Shown here: piece by piece, positions 54,914-63,108 of the stretch
Layout: each line of letters begins with the position of its first letter
Position numbering within the stretch: the first letter of the stretch is position 1
DNA from: Pseudomonas poae
GTDB lineage: Bacteria > Pseudomonadota > Gammaproteobacteria > Pseudomonadales > Pseudomonadaceae
Reading direction: 5' to 3'
Assembly (NCBI RefSeq): GCF_001439785.1
Contig: NZ_JYLI01000009.1
Span: forward strand, 162,254 to 226,253
Length of the DNA stretch: 64,000 bases
Position numbers and translations under genes: made by a program
Notes under the pieces: model-generated
The model's database searches: none
What the model was told of the DNA's origin: nothing
What the model saw: the letters and a program-made list of their open reading frames with translations, nothing else

Positions 54914-57565
54914 ATGAGCGACTCCGGCCGCGCCGACGCCCTGTTAGCCGATCTGCCCCGGGATGGCCGTGGCCGCCTCAAAGTTTTCCTCGGCGCCGCG
55001 CCCGGTGTGGGCAAGACCTACGCGATGCTCCAGGCTGCTCATACCCAATTGCGCCAGGGCGTGCGGCTGATCGCCGGCGTGGTCGAAACCCACGGCCGCG
55101 CCGAGACCGAAGCCTTGCTCGGCGGCCTGCCGCAACAACCGTTGCTGCGCAGCGAATACCGCGGCGTGATGCTTGAAGAAATGGATCTCGACGGCTTGCT
55201 CGCTGCCCGGCCCGGATTGGTGCTGGTGGACGAACTGGCCCACAGCAATGCGCCCGGCAGTCGCCACGAAAAGCGTTGGCAGGATATTCAGGAGTTGCTG
55301 GCGGCCGGTATCGACGTGTTCACCACGGTCAACGTCCAGCACCTGGAAAGCCTTAATGATCAGGTGCGCGGTATCACCGGCGTGCATGTGCGTGAAACCC
55401 TGCCGGACTGGGTGCTGCAGGAGGCCGACGAACTGCTGCTGATCGACCTGCCGTCCCGTGAGTTGCTCGAGCGCCTGCGCGACGGCAAGGTCTATGTGCC
55501 GGAACAGGCCCGCGCTGCCATCGATGCGTTTTTTACCCAGACCAACCTGATGGCCCTGCGCGAGTTGGCGATGCAAACCGCCGCCGCCCATGTCGACGAT
55601 GACCTCGCCCAGGGCTATCGCCAACTCGGCCAGGCCGCGCCGGCGGTGCGTGGCCGTTTGCTGGTGGGGGTGGACGGCGATGCGCAGGCCGAGCGGCTGG
55701 TGCGCCATGCCAGTCGCGTGGCCCAGCGCCGGCATTTGCCGTGGAGCCTGGTGCATATCGATAACGGCCGGGCGCGGGATGAGCAATCGCGCCTGCGCCT
55801 GCAAAACGCCCAGCAACTGGCTGAGCGCCTGGGTGGCGAAGTGGTGCTGTTGCGCGCTGGCGAGGTGGCCAGGACGTTGATCCAGCATGCCGCCGAACGC
55901 CGAGCCAGCCTGTTGCTGGTGGGACAGTCGCGGATGCGCTGGCGCCGCCGGCTGCTGGGGGGCGGTCTGGCTGCACGCCTGTTGCGTCAGGCGCGGGGGC
56001 TTGAAATCAACGTGCTCGACAGCGACGAGTTGCCCGCGTCGCCGCGCTTGCCACAGGTGATGGGGCTGCGCTGGTTCGATTACGCCCTGGCGGTGGTGGC
56101 CACACTGGTGGCGGCTGCCGTGGCGTGGGGGGTGTCCAGTGTGATGCCGTTGCCGAACATCTCGCTGGTGTTTCTTGCCGCCGTGTTGCTGGTGGCAGTG
56201 CGCAGCAGCCTCGGCCCGTCGCTGGTATGTGCCGCGCTCTCGTTCATGGCCTACGACTTTCTGTTTATCCCGCCGAATTTTTCTTTCGCCATTCAGCGCG
56301 AAGAGGACGTGCTCACTCTGTTGTTCTTCCTGCTGATGGCGGCGCTCACCGGCAACCTGGCCGCGCGGCAGCGCCAGCAACTGCAAGCGTTGCGCGATAC
56401 CCAGGAGGAAACCAGCGAGCTGCTGGACTTGTCTCGCAAGCTGACCGCCGCCACCGATCGCCAGGCAGTGATCAGCGCGGCGACGCTGCACCTGCAAGGT
56501 TGGAGCGACCTCGACCTGTGCCTGGTCAACCGCGACGGGCAGGGCGGCTGGACGGTCGAAACCGGCGGCCCGTTGACGTTCACCGAGGCCGAGCGCGCCG
56601 CCGCCGACTGGTCCTGGCAGCATGACCAGCCGGCAGGCAGGGGCACTGGCACCTTGCCGTTCGGGCGCTGGTGGTGGTGGCCGCTGTCGGGCGAAGAGGG
56701 CCCGTTGGGCTTGCTCGGTGTGAGCGCCAAGCCGGGTTTGGAACTGAGCGGCCAGCGTCGACGGTTGCTCACGGCCTTGAGCCAACCGCTGGCGCAGGCC
56801 CTGGCCCGCGCGCAGTTGGCGCAGGAGCTTGAGTCCGCACGATTGCATGGCGAAACCGAGCAACTGCGCAGTGCCTTGCTCGCCTCGGTGTCCCATGACT
56901 TGCGCACGCCGTTGACCTCCATGCGTGGCAGCATCGACAGCCTGCTGGCGCTCGGCGAAGCGATTCCCCTGGACGACCGCCGTGAACTGCTGGAAGGCAC
57001 CCGCGACGAAGCCGAGCGCCTGGACCGCTACATCCAGAACTTGCTCGACATGACCCGCCTGGGCCATGGCGCACTCAAGCTGGCGCGCGACTGGGTGTCG
57101 CCCGGCGATATCGTCGGCAGCGCCCTCGGCCGTCTGCGCGCGGTGCTGGCGCCGTTGCAGGTGACCACCGATGTGCCAGCGGAACTGCCGTTGCTGTACG
57201 TGCACGCGGCGCTGATCGAGCAGGCGCTGGTCAACGTGCTGGAAAACGCCGCGCGCTTTTCACCGATTCACGGCCGCTTGCAGTTGAGCGCCGGCGTCGC
57301 GGACGACCAGCTGTTTTTCGCGGTGGCCGACGAGGGGCCGGGGATTCCCGAAGACGAACGCGCGAAGATTTTCGACATGTTCTACACCGCTGCACGCGGT
57401 GACCGGGGCGGGCAGGGCACGGGCCTGGGTCTCGCCATCTGCCAGGGCATGGTCGGCGCGCACGGTGGGCATATCCGTGTGGCCGATGGCATCGACGGGC
57501 GCGGCACTTGCATCACCTTGTTTTTGCCTTTGCCGGCACAACCTGGCCTGGAGCGTGAGGCGTGA
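54914..57565 (+). CDS. kdpD: KdpD, K+-sensing histidine kinase
   Basis: This 883-residue kinase has the N-terminal KdpD domain with Walker A GAAPGVGKT (27-35) and DELAHSN near 110, a USP-like domain (about 250-370), four close membrane helices (about 390-490), a GAF-like part, the phosphorylated His in SVSHDLRTPLTS near 661, and HATPase motifs in ENAARFSP and DEGPGIPEDE. It controls KdpE phosphorylation in response to K+ limitation or osmotic upshift. ATG 54914. kdpE follows after 37 nt. Confidence 0.98.
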   Translation: MSDSGRADALLADLPRDGRGRLKVFLGAAPGVGKTYAMLQAAHTQLRQGVRLIAGVVETHGRAETEALLGGLPQQPLLRSEYRGVMLEEMDLDGLLAARPGLVLVDELAHSNAPGSRHEKRWQDIQELLAAGIDVFTTVNVQHLESLNDQVRGITGVHVRETLPDWVLQEADELLLIDLPSRELLERLRDGKVYVPEQARAAIDAFFTQTNLMALRELAMQTAAAHVDDDLAQGYRQLGQAAPAVRGRLLVGVDGDAQAERLVRHASRVAQRRHLPWSLVHIDNGRARDEQSRLRLQNAQQLAERLGGEVVLLRAGEVARTLIQHAAERRASLLLVGQSRMRWRRRLLGGGLAARLLRQARGLEINVLDSDELPASPRLPQVMGLRWFDYALAVVATLVAAAVAWGVSSVMPLPNISLVFLAAVLLVAVRSSLGPSLVCAALSFMAYDFLFIPPNFSFAIQREEDVLTLLFFLLMAALTGNLAARQRQQLQALRDTQEETSELLDLSRKLTAATDRQAVISAATLHLQGWSDLDLCLVNRDGQGGWTVETGGPLTFTEAERAAADWSWQHDQPAGRGTGTLPFGRWWWWPLSGEEGPLGLLGVSAKPGLELSGQRRRLLTALSQPLAQALARAQLAQELESARLHGETEQLRSALLASVSHDLRTPLTSMRGSIDSLLALGEAIPLDDRRELLEGTRDEAERLDRYIQNLLDMTRLGHGALKLARDWVSPGDIVGSALGRLRAVLAPLQVTTDVPAELPLLYVHAALIEQALVNVLENAARFSPIHGRLQLSAGVADDQLFFAVADEGPGIPEDERAKIFDMFYTAARGDRGGQGTGLGLAICQGMVGAHGGHIRVADGIDGRGTCITLFLPLPAQPGLEREA

Positions 57566-57602
57566 GATACCCTGTGTTCTTGACGATTTATGATTGGACA
57601 CC

Positions 57603-58292
57603 ATGAGCCAGACCGCGACGATTTTGGTCATTGATGACGAGCCGCAGATCCGCAAGTTTCTGCGCATCAGCCTGGCTTCCCAGGGCTACAAAGTGATCGA
57701 GGCCGGGACCGGCACCGAAGGCCTGGCCCAGGCGGCGCTGAACAAGCCGGACTTGCTGGTGCTCGACCTGGGCCTGCCGGACATGGACGGCCAGCAGGTG
57801 CTGCGCGAGTTTCGCGAATGGTCCACTGTACCGGTGCTGGTGCTGTCGGTCCGCGCCAGCGAAGGGCAGAAAGTCGAAGCGCTGGACGGTGGCGCCAACG
57901 ACTATGTGACCAAGCCGTTCGGCATCCAGGAGTTCCTCGCGCGTATTCGCGCGTTGTTGCGTCAGGCGCCGGCGGGCGAGGCTCAAGAGGCCGCGCTGCG
58001 CTTCGGCCCGCTCACCGTGGACCTGGCCTATCGCCGGGTATTGCTCGACGGCGCCGAAGTGGCGTTGACCCGCAAGGAGTACGCGGTGCTGGCGCAACTG
58101 GCGCGCCATCCGGGGCGGGTGATCACCCAGCAACAACTGCTCAAGGACATTTGGGGGCCGACCCACACCGAGGACAGCCACTATCTGCGTATCGTGGTGG
58201 GCCACCTGCGGCAGAAGCTGGCGGATGATCCGACTCAGCCGCGGTTTATCCTGACGGAGCCGGGGGTTGGGTATCGGTTGCTGAGTAGCTGA
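57603..58292 (+). CDS. kdpE: KdpE, response regulator
   Basis: This 229-residue OmpR/PhoB-type regulator has the receiver acidic pair in VIDDEPQIRK near residue 10, the phosphorylated Asp in LVLDLGLPDMDG near 54, the lysine in VTKPFG near 105, and a winged-helix domain from about 130 to the end (ALTRKEY..., RIVVGHLRQKLADD). It activates kdpFABC; see the direct repeats at 50238-50258. ATG 57603; the in-frame TTG at 57594 is rejected. Confidence 0.98.
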   Translation: MSQTATILVIDDEPQIRKFLRISLASQGYKVIEAGTGTEGLAQAALNKPDLLVLDLGLPDMDGQQVLREFREWSTVPVLVLSVRASEGQKVEALDGGANDYVTKPFGIQEFLARIRALLRQAPAGEAQEAALRFGPLTVDLAYRRVLLDGAEVALTRKEYAVLAQLARHPGRVITQQQLLKDIWGPTHTEDSHYLRIVVGHLRQKLADDPTQPRFILTEPGVGYRLLSS

Positions 58293-58311
58293 GTGCAGTT
58301 GGGTCTGGACT

Positions 58312-58388
58312 GGCCTCATCGCGGGCAAGCCCGCTCCCACAGGTTGATCGCGTTCCAATGTGGGAGCGGGCTTGCCCGCGAAGAGGCC
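58312..58388. repeat. REP palindrome after kdpE
   Basis: Arms 58312-58341 and 58359-58388 are inverted copies of about 30 nt around TGTGGGAGCGGGCTTGCCCG with one small mismatch zone. It lies between the convergent kdpE and patatin genes and could terminate both. Confidence 0.9.
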
Positions 58389-58407
58389 ATCGGTACACCG
58401 CTAAATA

Positions 58408-59445
58408 TCAACTCTGCTCACTCTCATACCGATCCAGCGTATCACTGGCAATCTCCCGCCCCAGCGCGATCAATTCCGGCGCCTTGTAAAACTCGAAAAA
58501 CCGACATACCCGCTTTGGCACATTGATCAGCACATCCGGCGGGTACCCGGCGATCTTGTACTGCGCCAGCGATGTTTGCATCACCTCGAAACTCTGATTG
58601 ATCAAGTCCAGCAGCGACGCTGGCCCGACGTTGTCGATAATGAACGAACCGGTGGCCGACTTCGGCGCGCCGGGTTTTTCCGGCGCGGCGGCGGGCTGCT
58701 GGGAGTCGGGCTCGGCCGACTCCAGCCACGGGTTGATTTCCGCCGCATGGGCCTGCAGGGCTTCCTGCTCGAGCTTCATCAACTGTTCGGCCTGCTTGCG
58801 GCGAAACGGCAGGTGCGAGCCGAGTGATTTGGCCAGGCTGTTGAAGCGGCTCTTGAACGCCGGCGGACGCTGGATCACCGGCAAATGGTAGTGCTTCTGG
58901 TGGGTGGCGTTGAGGTTGACCGCGATGATCAGGTCGCAATGGCTCGACACCACCGGCACGATCGGCAACGGGTTGAGCAAACCACCGTCCACCAGCATGC
59001 GGTTGCCTTGCATCACCGGCGTGAACAGGCTGGGAATCGCCGCCGAGGCGCGCATTGCCTGGTGCAGGCAGCCTTCCTGGAACCAGATTTCCTGCTGGTT
59101 GGTCAGGTCGGTGGCGACGGCGGTGTAGGGGATGCGCAGATCTTCGATATTGATCTCGCCGACGATCTTGCGGATCTGCCCGAACACTTTCTCGCCACGA
59201 ATCGCCCCCAGGCGAAAGCTCACGTCCACCAGGCGCAACACATCGAGGTAGTCGAGGCTTTCGATCCAGTTGCGATAGTCGTCCAGCTTGCCGGCGGCGT
59301 AGATCCCGCCCACCACCGCGCCCATGGAGCAACCGGCGATACAGGCGATGTCATAGCCGCGCCGTTCGATTTCCTCGATCACGCCGATATGGGCGTAACC
59401 CCGGGCCCCGCCGGACCCCAACACCAAGGCAACACGTTTCTTCAT
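58408..59445 (-). CDS. Patatin-like phospholipase (RssA type)
   Basis: This 345-residue protein has the oxyanion motif GSGGARG (10-16), the nucleophile Ser40 in AGCSMGAVVGG, and the catalytic Asp in LVDGGLLNP near 152, the complete Ser-Asp dyad of bacterial patatins. A proline/alanine-rich linker lies near residues 255-275 before the C-terminal part. It should hydrolyse phospholipid acyl groups; there is no signal peptide, so a cytosolic or membrane-surface place is likely. ATG 59445 with AGGA upstream; an extension to 59487 is rejected. Confidence 0.9.
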   Translation of the reverse strand: MKKRVALVLGSGGARGYAHIGVIEEIERRGYDIACIAGCSMGAVVGGIYAAGKLDDYRNWIESLDYLDVLRLVDVSFRLGAIRGEKVFGQIRKIVGEINIEDLRIPYTAVATDLTNQQEIWFQEGCLHQAMRASAAIPSLFTPVMQGNRMLVDGGLLNPLPIVPVVSSHCDLIIAVNLNATHQKHYHLPVIQRPPAFKSRFNSLAKSLGSHLPFRRKQAEQLMKLEQEALQAHAAEINPWLESAEPDSQQPAAAPEKPGAPKSATGSFIIDNVGPASLLDLINQSFEVMQTSLAQYKIAGYPPDVLINVPKRVCRFFEFYKAPELIALGREIASDTLDRYESEQS

Positions 59446-59662
59446 AGTTCCTGCCCTACGCAAAACAGATGCCCACAATGCACCCATTGAGGGGGCCGCT
59501 TCAATCGCCGCGGCGGCTTCACAATAGTTCTCCAGAATAACGACGGGGCTAGGGTATGCTTCGGCAATCAGCGCTTCGGTTACAGGCTGTCCTACAAGGC
59601 ACTTTTCTTCGTAGGCACCGTCTACAGCGTACGACTGTTTTTCTTATTTTGAGGTGTCATCG

Positions 59663-59941
59663 ATGAAAGCCTGGATGTGTGTGCCCGTGATCCTGTTGGC
59701 CCTGGCCGGTTGCGCCGGGAAAACCGCTTACCGCGACAGCTGCGGATCGCAATTGGACGCCGCCTGGAAAGAGCTGGACCTGGCCAAGGCCGAAGGTTTT
59801 GCCGGCACCGTCAGTTATTCCAAGGCGTTGTCGCTGTTGACGGGCGCCAAGACCCAGCAGCAGTTCGAGGCGTTCGAGGGCTGCTCCAACAAGGCCGAAA
59901 AGGCGCGGTTCTATATTCGTGAGTCGCGCGCCGGTCGTTGA
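59663..59941 (+). CDS. Small predicted lipoprotein
   Basis: This 92-residue protein has the lipoprotein signal MKAWMCVPVILLALAGC, with LAGC putting the lipidated Cys at residue 17. The mature part is helical, with cysteines in DSCGSQL and EGCSNKAEK that may pair. I do not recognise a named family. ATG 59663 has GAGGTG 6 nt upstream. The CHAD-domain gene follows after 38 nt, so the two may be cotranscribed. Confidence 0.8.
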   Translation: MKAWMCVPVILLALAGCAGKTAYRDSCGSQLDAAWKELDLAKAEGFAGTVSYSKALSLLTGAKTQQQFEAFEGCSNKAEKARFYIRESRAGR

Positions 59942-59979
59942 TCGGTTAAACGGGGTTTTCATCGAAACGGGAGGACAGG

Positions 59980-60741
59980 ATGTCAGCGTTGGTTGATCAG
60001 TTAGTCGCTCAGGTCATTGGCCTGGAAGTAGGGTTGCTGAGCTGCCAGGCTCGCCTTGCCGCCGTCACCGATGATGAAGCCTTGCACGACCTGCGCACCA
60101 CCGTGCGCCGCCTGCGCAGTCTGTTGCGCCCTTTGAGTGAATTGCCAGGTGTCGAGCAGCTTGAATTGGCGGCCGGCACGGTGGGCCGTTTGACCACGCC
60201 GCTACGCGACCGCGAGGTGCTGGCGGCGTATTTGCTTGAGCAGGGTTATCAGGTGGCCGCGCAGCGTCGCCTGCAGCTGCAGCCGGACGCCTATCGCCAA
60301 GTGGCGCAGAGTCCTGAGCTGGCGCACCTGCTACAGATTCTCGATGCATTCCCTCGGTTCATTCGTGCCGCCCAGCGCCAGAAATTACTCAAGGGATTAC
60401 GGGCGCGTATCGAAAAGCGTCTTGCCAAACAATGGCGCAAGCTGGGTGATGCGCTGAACGACCCGAGCCACGATCGCCACCGCTTGCGGTTGTTGATCAA
60501 GCGTGTTCGTTATGCTGCCGAGGCTTATCCGAATCTGGACAAGCTGCCTGCCAAGGCAGTACCGCGTCTGAAAAAAGCCCAGGGCGCCCTGGGTGACTGG
60601 CATGACTGTTGGCAATGGCTGGCCCAGTCCGAACAACAACTCGACCTGCTTCCCTGCGTGGCGGTCTGGCGTACGACCATGACAAAGGCCGAGGTGCAGG
60701 CGGATCGCGTGCTGGATAAACTGCGCGCCGATTGTTTCTGA
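59980..60741 (+). CDS. CHAD-domain protein
   Basis: This 253-residue helical protein has the CHAD signs: conserved histidine and arginines in LHDLRTTVRRLRSLLRPL near residues 35-52, and later HDRHRLRLLIKRVRYAAEAY near 165-184. CHAD domains bind inorganic polyphosphate through their basic surface, and often lie near polyphosphate genes, which are not seen here. ATG 59980 with GGGAGGA upstream. Its cellular role is not known. Confidence 0.9.
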   Translation: MSALVDQLVAQVIGLEVGLLSCQARLAAVTDDEALHDLRTTVRRLRSLLRPLSELPGVEQLELAAGTVGRLTTPLRDREVLAAYLLEQGYQVAAQRRLQLQPDAYRQVAQSPELAHLLQILDAFPRFIRAAQRQKLLKGLRARIEKRLAKQWRKLGDALNDPSHDRHRLRLLIKRVRYAAEAYPNLDKLPAKAVPRLKKAQGALGDWHDCWQWLAQSEQQLDLLPCVAVWRTTMTKAEVQADRVLDKLRADCF

Positions 60742-60851
60742 ACCGTATCGTGCCCGCTGACGCCGGTCCGGTTTTTGGCGGGAACAGGCGCTGTACCTTG
60801 AAGGCGTGATGGTTAAGATGCGTCGATCGATTTTCTGGATATGAGGCTGCC

Positions 60852-61649
60852 ATGCGCTTTAGTGACTTACTCGACGCTGTTCGGCGCAACCCGCAGGATG
60901 TCACCATACCGGCCGAATGGGGCCAGGGCCGCGCCAGCTTTGGCGGTCTGGTCGCCGCCCTTTTGTATGAAACCATGATTGCCCAAGTGCCCGCCGGGCG
61001 GCCACTGCGCTCCCTGGCGATCACCTTTGTGGGGCCTGTGGCGCCGGATGTATCGGCCAGCTATCAGGTCGAAGTGTTGCGCGAAGGCAAGGCCGTCAGC
61101 CAATTGCTCGGTCGCGTGGTGCAGAACGGCGAAGTCGCCACCTTGGTGCAGGCCAGCTTCGGCGCTTCCCGCGCATCGGAAATTGAAGTGGCCAGCGAAC
61201 CGGCGCCGGTGTTCAAGCATTGGGACGAGGGGCAGGATGTGCCTTATATCAAGGGCGTCACGCCGGAGTTCATGCGGCATTTGTCGATGCGCTGGACCGT
61301 GGGCGGCCTGCCGTTCAGCGGTCAGAAATCCCGCACCATGGGCGGCTGGATTCGTCTGCGTGGCGATGTGAAGGAGGAGCCGCTGACCGAAGCGCATATC
61401 CTCGCGCTGGTCGACGCCTGGCCGCCGGCCTTGCTCTCGCACCTGAGCCAACCGGCGCCGGGCAGTTCACTGACCTGGACCATCGAGTTCATTCAGCCCT
61501 TGCAGGACCTCACCACCCTCGACTGGTGTCAGTACCATGTCACCATCGAACACGCATGCGACGGCTATGGTCACACTGCCGCCGCCTTTTGGAGCCCGAG
61601 CGGCGCACTGATCGCTATCAGCCGCCAGACGGTGACCGTATTCGCCTGA
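60852..61649 (+). CDS. Acyl-CoA thioesterase family protein (double hot dog)
   Basis: This 265-residue protein has the layout of TesB-like thioesterases: an N-terminal hot dog with GQGRASFGGLVAALLYETM near residues 24-42 and PLRSLAITFVGPVAPD, and a C-terminal hot dog with SLTWTIEFIQPL and YHVTIEHACDGYGHTAAAFW. The substrate is unknown. ATG 60852 with GAGG 5 nt upstream. It is convergent with the small membrane protein gene, 3 bp away. Confidence 0.85.
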   Translation: MRFSDLLDAVRRNPQDVTIPAEWGQGRASFGGLVAALLYETMIAQVPAGRPLRSLAITFVGPVAPDVSASYQVEVLREGKAVSQLLGRVVQNGEVATLVQASFGASRASEIEVASEPAPVFKHWDEGQDVPYIKGVTPEFMRHLSMRWTVGGLPFSGQKSRTMGGWIRLRGDVKEEPLTEAHILALVDAWPPALLSHLSQPAPGSSLTWTIEFIQPLQDLTTLDWCQYHVTIEHACDGYGHTAAAFWSPSGALIAISRQTVTVFA

Positions 61650-61652
61650 CCC

Positions 61653-61868
61653 TCAGCGACGCTGCAGCCCCATGCCTGCCAGAATGCCTACTACACCTAC
61701 GGCAACACTGGCCAGGCTGGTGCTGAACACGCCCGAAGCGATCAGCAGAAAGCCGGTGATAAACAGCGGCACAGCGATCAATTGCAACGCCTGGTGAGTG
61801 GCGTGTTGCTGGTTTTGCGGGAAGTTGCGCCATTGCCAGGCGGGGAAATCAGGATGACGTTTGCCCAT
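61653..61868 (-). CDS. Short Mpo1-like membrane protein, probably C-terminally shortened
   Basis: This 71-residue protein reads GKRHPDFPAWQWRNFPQNQQ then HATHQALQLIAVPLFITGFL, with two membrane helices to GLQRR. The beginning resembles Pseudomonas Mpo1-like proteins, which as I recall continue for about 40 more residues after GLQRH. Here a TGA follows GLQRR, 3 bp before the neighbouring gene's stop. It may be a shortened allele or a genuinely short variant. ATG 61868. Confidence 0.55.
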   Translation of the reverse strand: MGKRHPDFPAWQWRNFPQNQQHATHQALQLIAVPLFITGFLLIASGVFSTSLASVAVGVVGILAGMGLQRR

Positions 61869-62064
61869 GATGGTAAATCCTCTGTCCGTTTAAACAACAT
61901 GGGCAGAGTTTAGGTGGGCAGGGTAGGGGGCGGCGAATTGGGGTTGGCTATGGGGGTCATAGCGTTCGTGAGCGCTTCGCCTGCGCAGCAGCCCTAAAAA
62001 GAGCTGTTGGCCTCTCTAAAGAAACGCATTTTTTTCCGCAAGATTAGGCATATCTATTTTTGTG

Positions 62065-62469
62065 TTAATCACAAGCTGAATCCGGGTGGTTAAAGTATGC
62101 AGCTGGACCGCAGAGAGAAATAAATTTTGCTTTTAACTCAATTGCTGAGGATTTAGAAGTTGCGTGCAACTCAAAATAATTTCCCCGTTTAATTATCACC
62201 ATTTTCAATTTTTCTTTAGTTGGAATATTTTTGATCCTGATGTCGCTCAAGCCTCCGCAATCTAAACCAGTTCTGCATGTGTTAAAACCCTCTTTAATCC
62301 ACTTTTCTGGGGGTATGTCAGGAGTTTCTGGAATGTCAAAACCCAAGCCGATATTGGGCCTGTCATTATCAATGGTCACTGAGAAAAGTGTTATTTCGCC
62401 GATTTCCACTGGGTAGGTGAATACCTTGTTAAAAAAGATAGTGTTGTCCAGTTCGTTCCAATATTTCAT
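62065..62469 (-). CDS. Imm50-family immunity protein
   Basis: This 134-residue protein begins MKYWNELDNTIFFNKVFTYP and has GFDIPETPDIPPEKWIKEGF and NTCRTGLDCGGLSDIRI, the Imm50 pattern. Imm50 proteins neutralise toxin tips of polymorphic-toxin systems. It lies about 600 bp downstream of the RHS gene and after another immunity gene, so it may be an orphan immunity from an earlier tip. ATG 62469 with AAGGGT 5 nt upstream. The DNA is AT-rich. Confidence 0.78.
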   Translation of the reverse strand: MKYWNELDNTIFFNKVFTYPVEIGEITLFSVTIDNDRPNIGLGFDIPETPDIPPEKWIKEGFNTCRTGLDCGGLSDIRIKNIPTKEKLKMVIIKRGNYFELHATSKSSAIELKAKFISLCGPAAYFNHPDSACD

Positions 62470-62559
62470 TTTTACCCTTGAATAGCCCCGCGATTTGGGC
62501 CTTAGCCAGCAAATCCATCTGCAATCCCTCGCACTGTGTGATCAGGCGAAGGACTTTGC

Positions 62560-62712
62560 AGAGGTTGGAAGATAAAAGAAGTCGGCCTTATTCGCGGAGA
62601 TGGATTCGGGATTGTGGGGGGCAATATTCATACGCCGGAGGAATATGCTGAGGTGGAGAGTGTGGTGCCGCTGGTGTATTTGTTGAGTTGGATGATCGTG
62701 GAGCTTTCGTAG
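62560..62712 (+). pseudogene. C-terminal remnant of an M20-family peptidase gene
   Basis: A plus-strand frame ending at TAG 62710-62712 reads VGLIRGDGFGIVGGNIHTPE and EYAEVESVVPLVYLLSWMI, close to the C-terminal end of M20 metallopeptidases, with the metal-ligand His in GGNIHTPEE. No start and no upstream domain exist in this window, so it is a fragment. It runs opposite to the two immunity genes between which it lies. Confidence 0.55.
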
Positions 62713-62727
62713 CGGTGAGTGGGGGGC

Positions 62728-63108
62728 TCACTCGGTGTTGAGTGAGCCTGTTTTTGTTGCGGTAGCTTCTGCATCATAAGTGACTAGGCAGTTGAGTAAA
62801 GTTAGCATGAACTTCCTTTTGTTTAAGATTTCGTCTTCGAAGTATATGTCAAATAGATAAAATACAGACTCAAAGTCATCTCCCTTTTCTAGGAAGTATT
62901 GAAGTGTATCGATATGCCAGCGCCTTTCATCAGGCTTGTATCTCATGAACTCTGGTTTTGTAAGTATTTCAAATAAGCTTATAAGTTCTTGTTCGTTGTT
63001 CACGTTTTTTGAACAAATCAACTCATCTCTTTCAGAGTCTCGTGAGTTTTCTATGCAGTAAGTGAATAGAAGACCTTTGATGATTTGTAAGTCTGGTTTA
63101 AATTTCAT
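62728..63108 (-). CDS. Predicted immunity protein for the RHS toxin tip
   Basis: This 126-residue acidic protein (MKFKPDLQIIKGLLFTYCIE and onward, with SVFYLFDIYFEDEILNKRKF) is soluble and mostly helical by composition. I do not recognise its family. Its ATG at 63108 overlaps the RHS stop (ATGA), the normal arrangement for a toxin and its cognate immunity gene. AT-rich, as the tip is. The call rests on position. Confidence 0.65.
   Translation of the reverse strand: MKFKPDLQIIKGLLFTYCIENSRDSERDELICSKNVNNEQELISLFEILTKPEFMRYKPDERRWHIDTLQYFLEKGDDFESVFYLFDIYFEDEILNKRKFMLTLLNCLVTYDAEATATKTGSLNTE

Noticed and set aside
54944..57205. A 753-codon frame opposite kdpD
   Set aside because: Shadow of kdpD; no ribosome site or domain.
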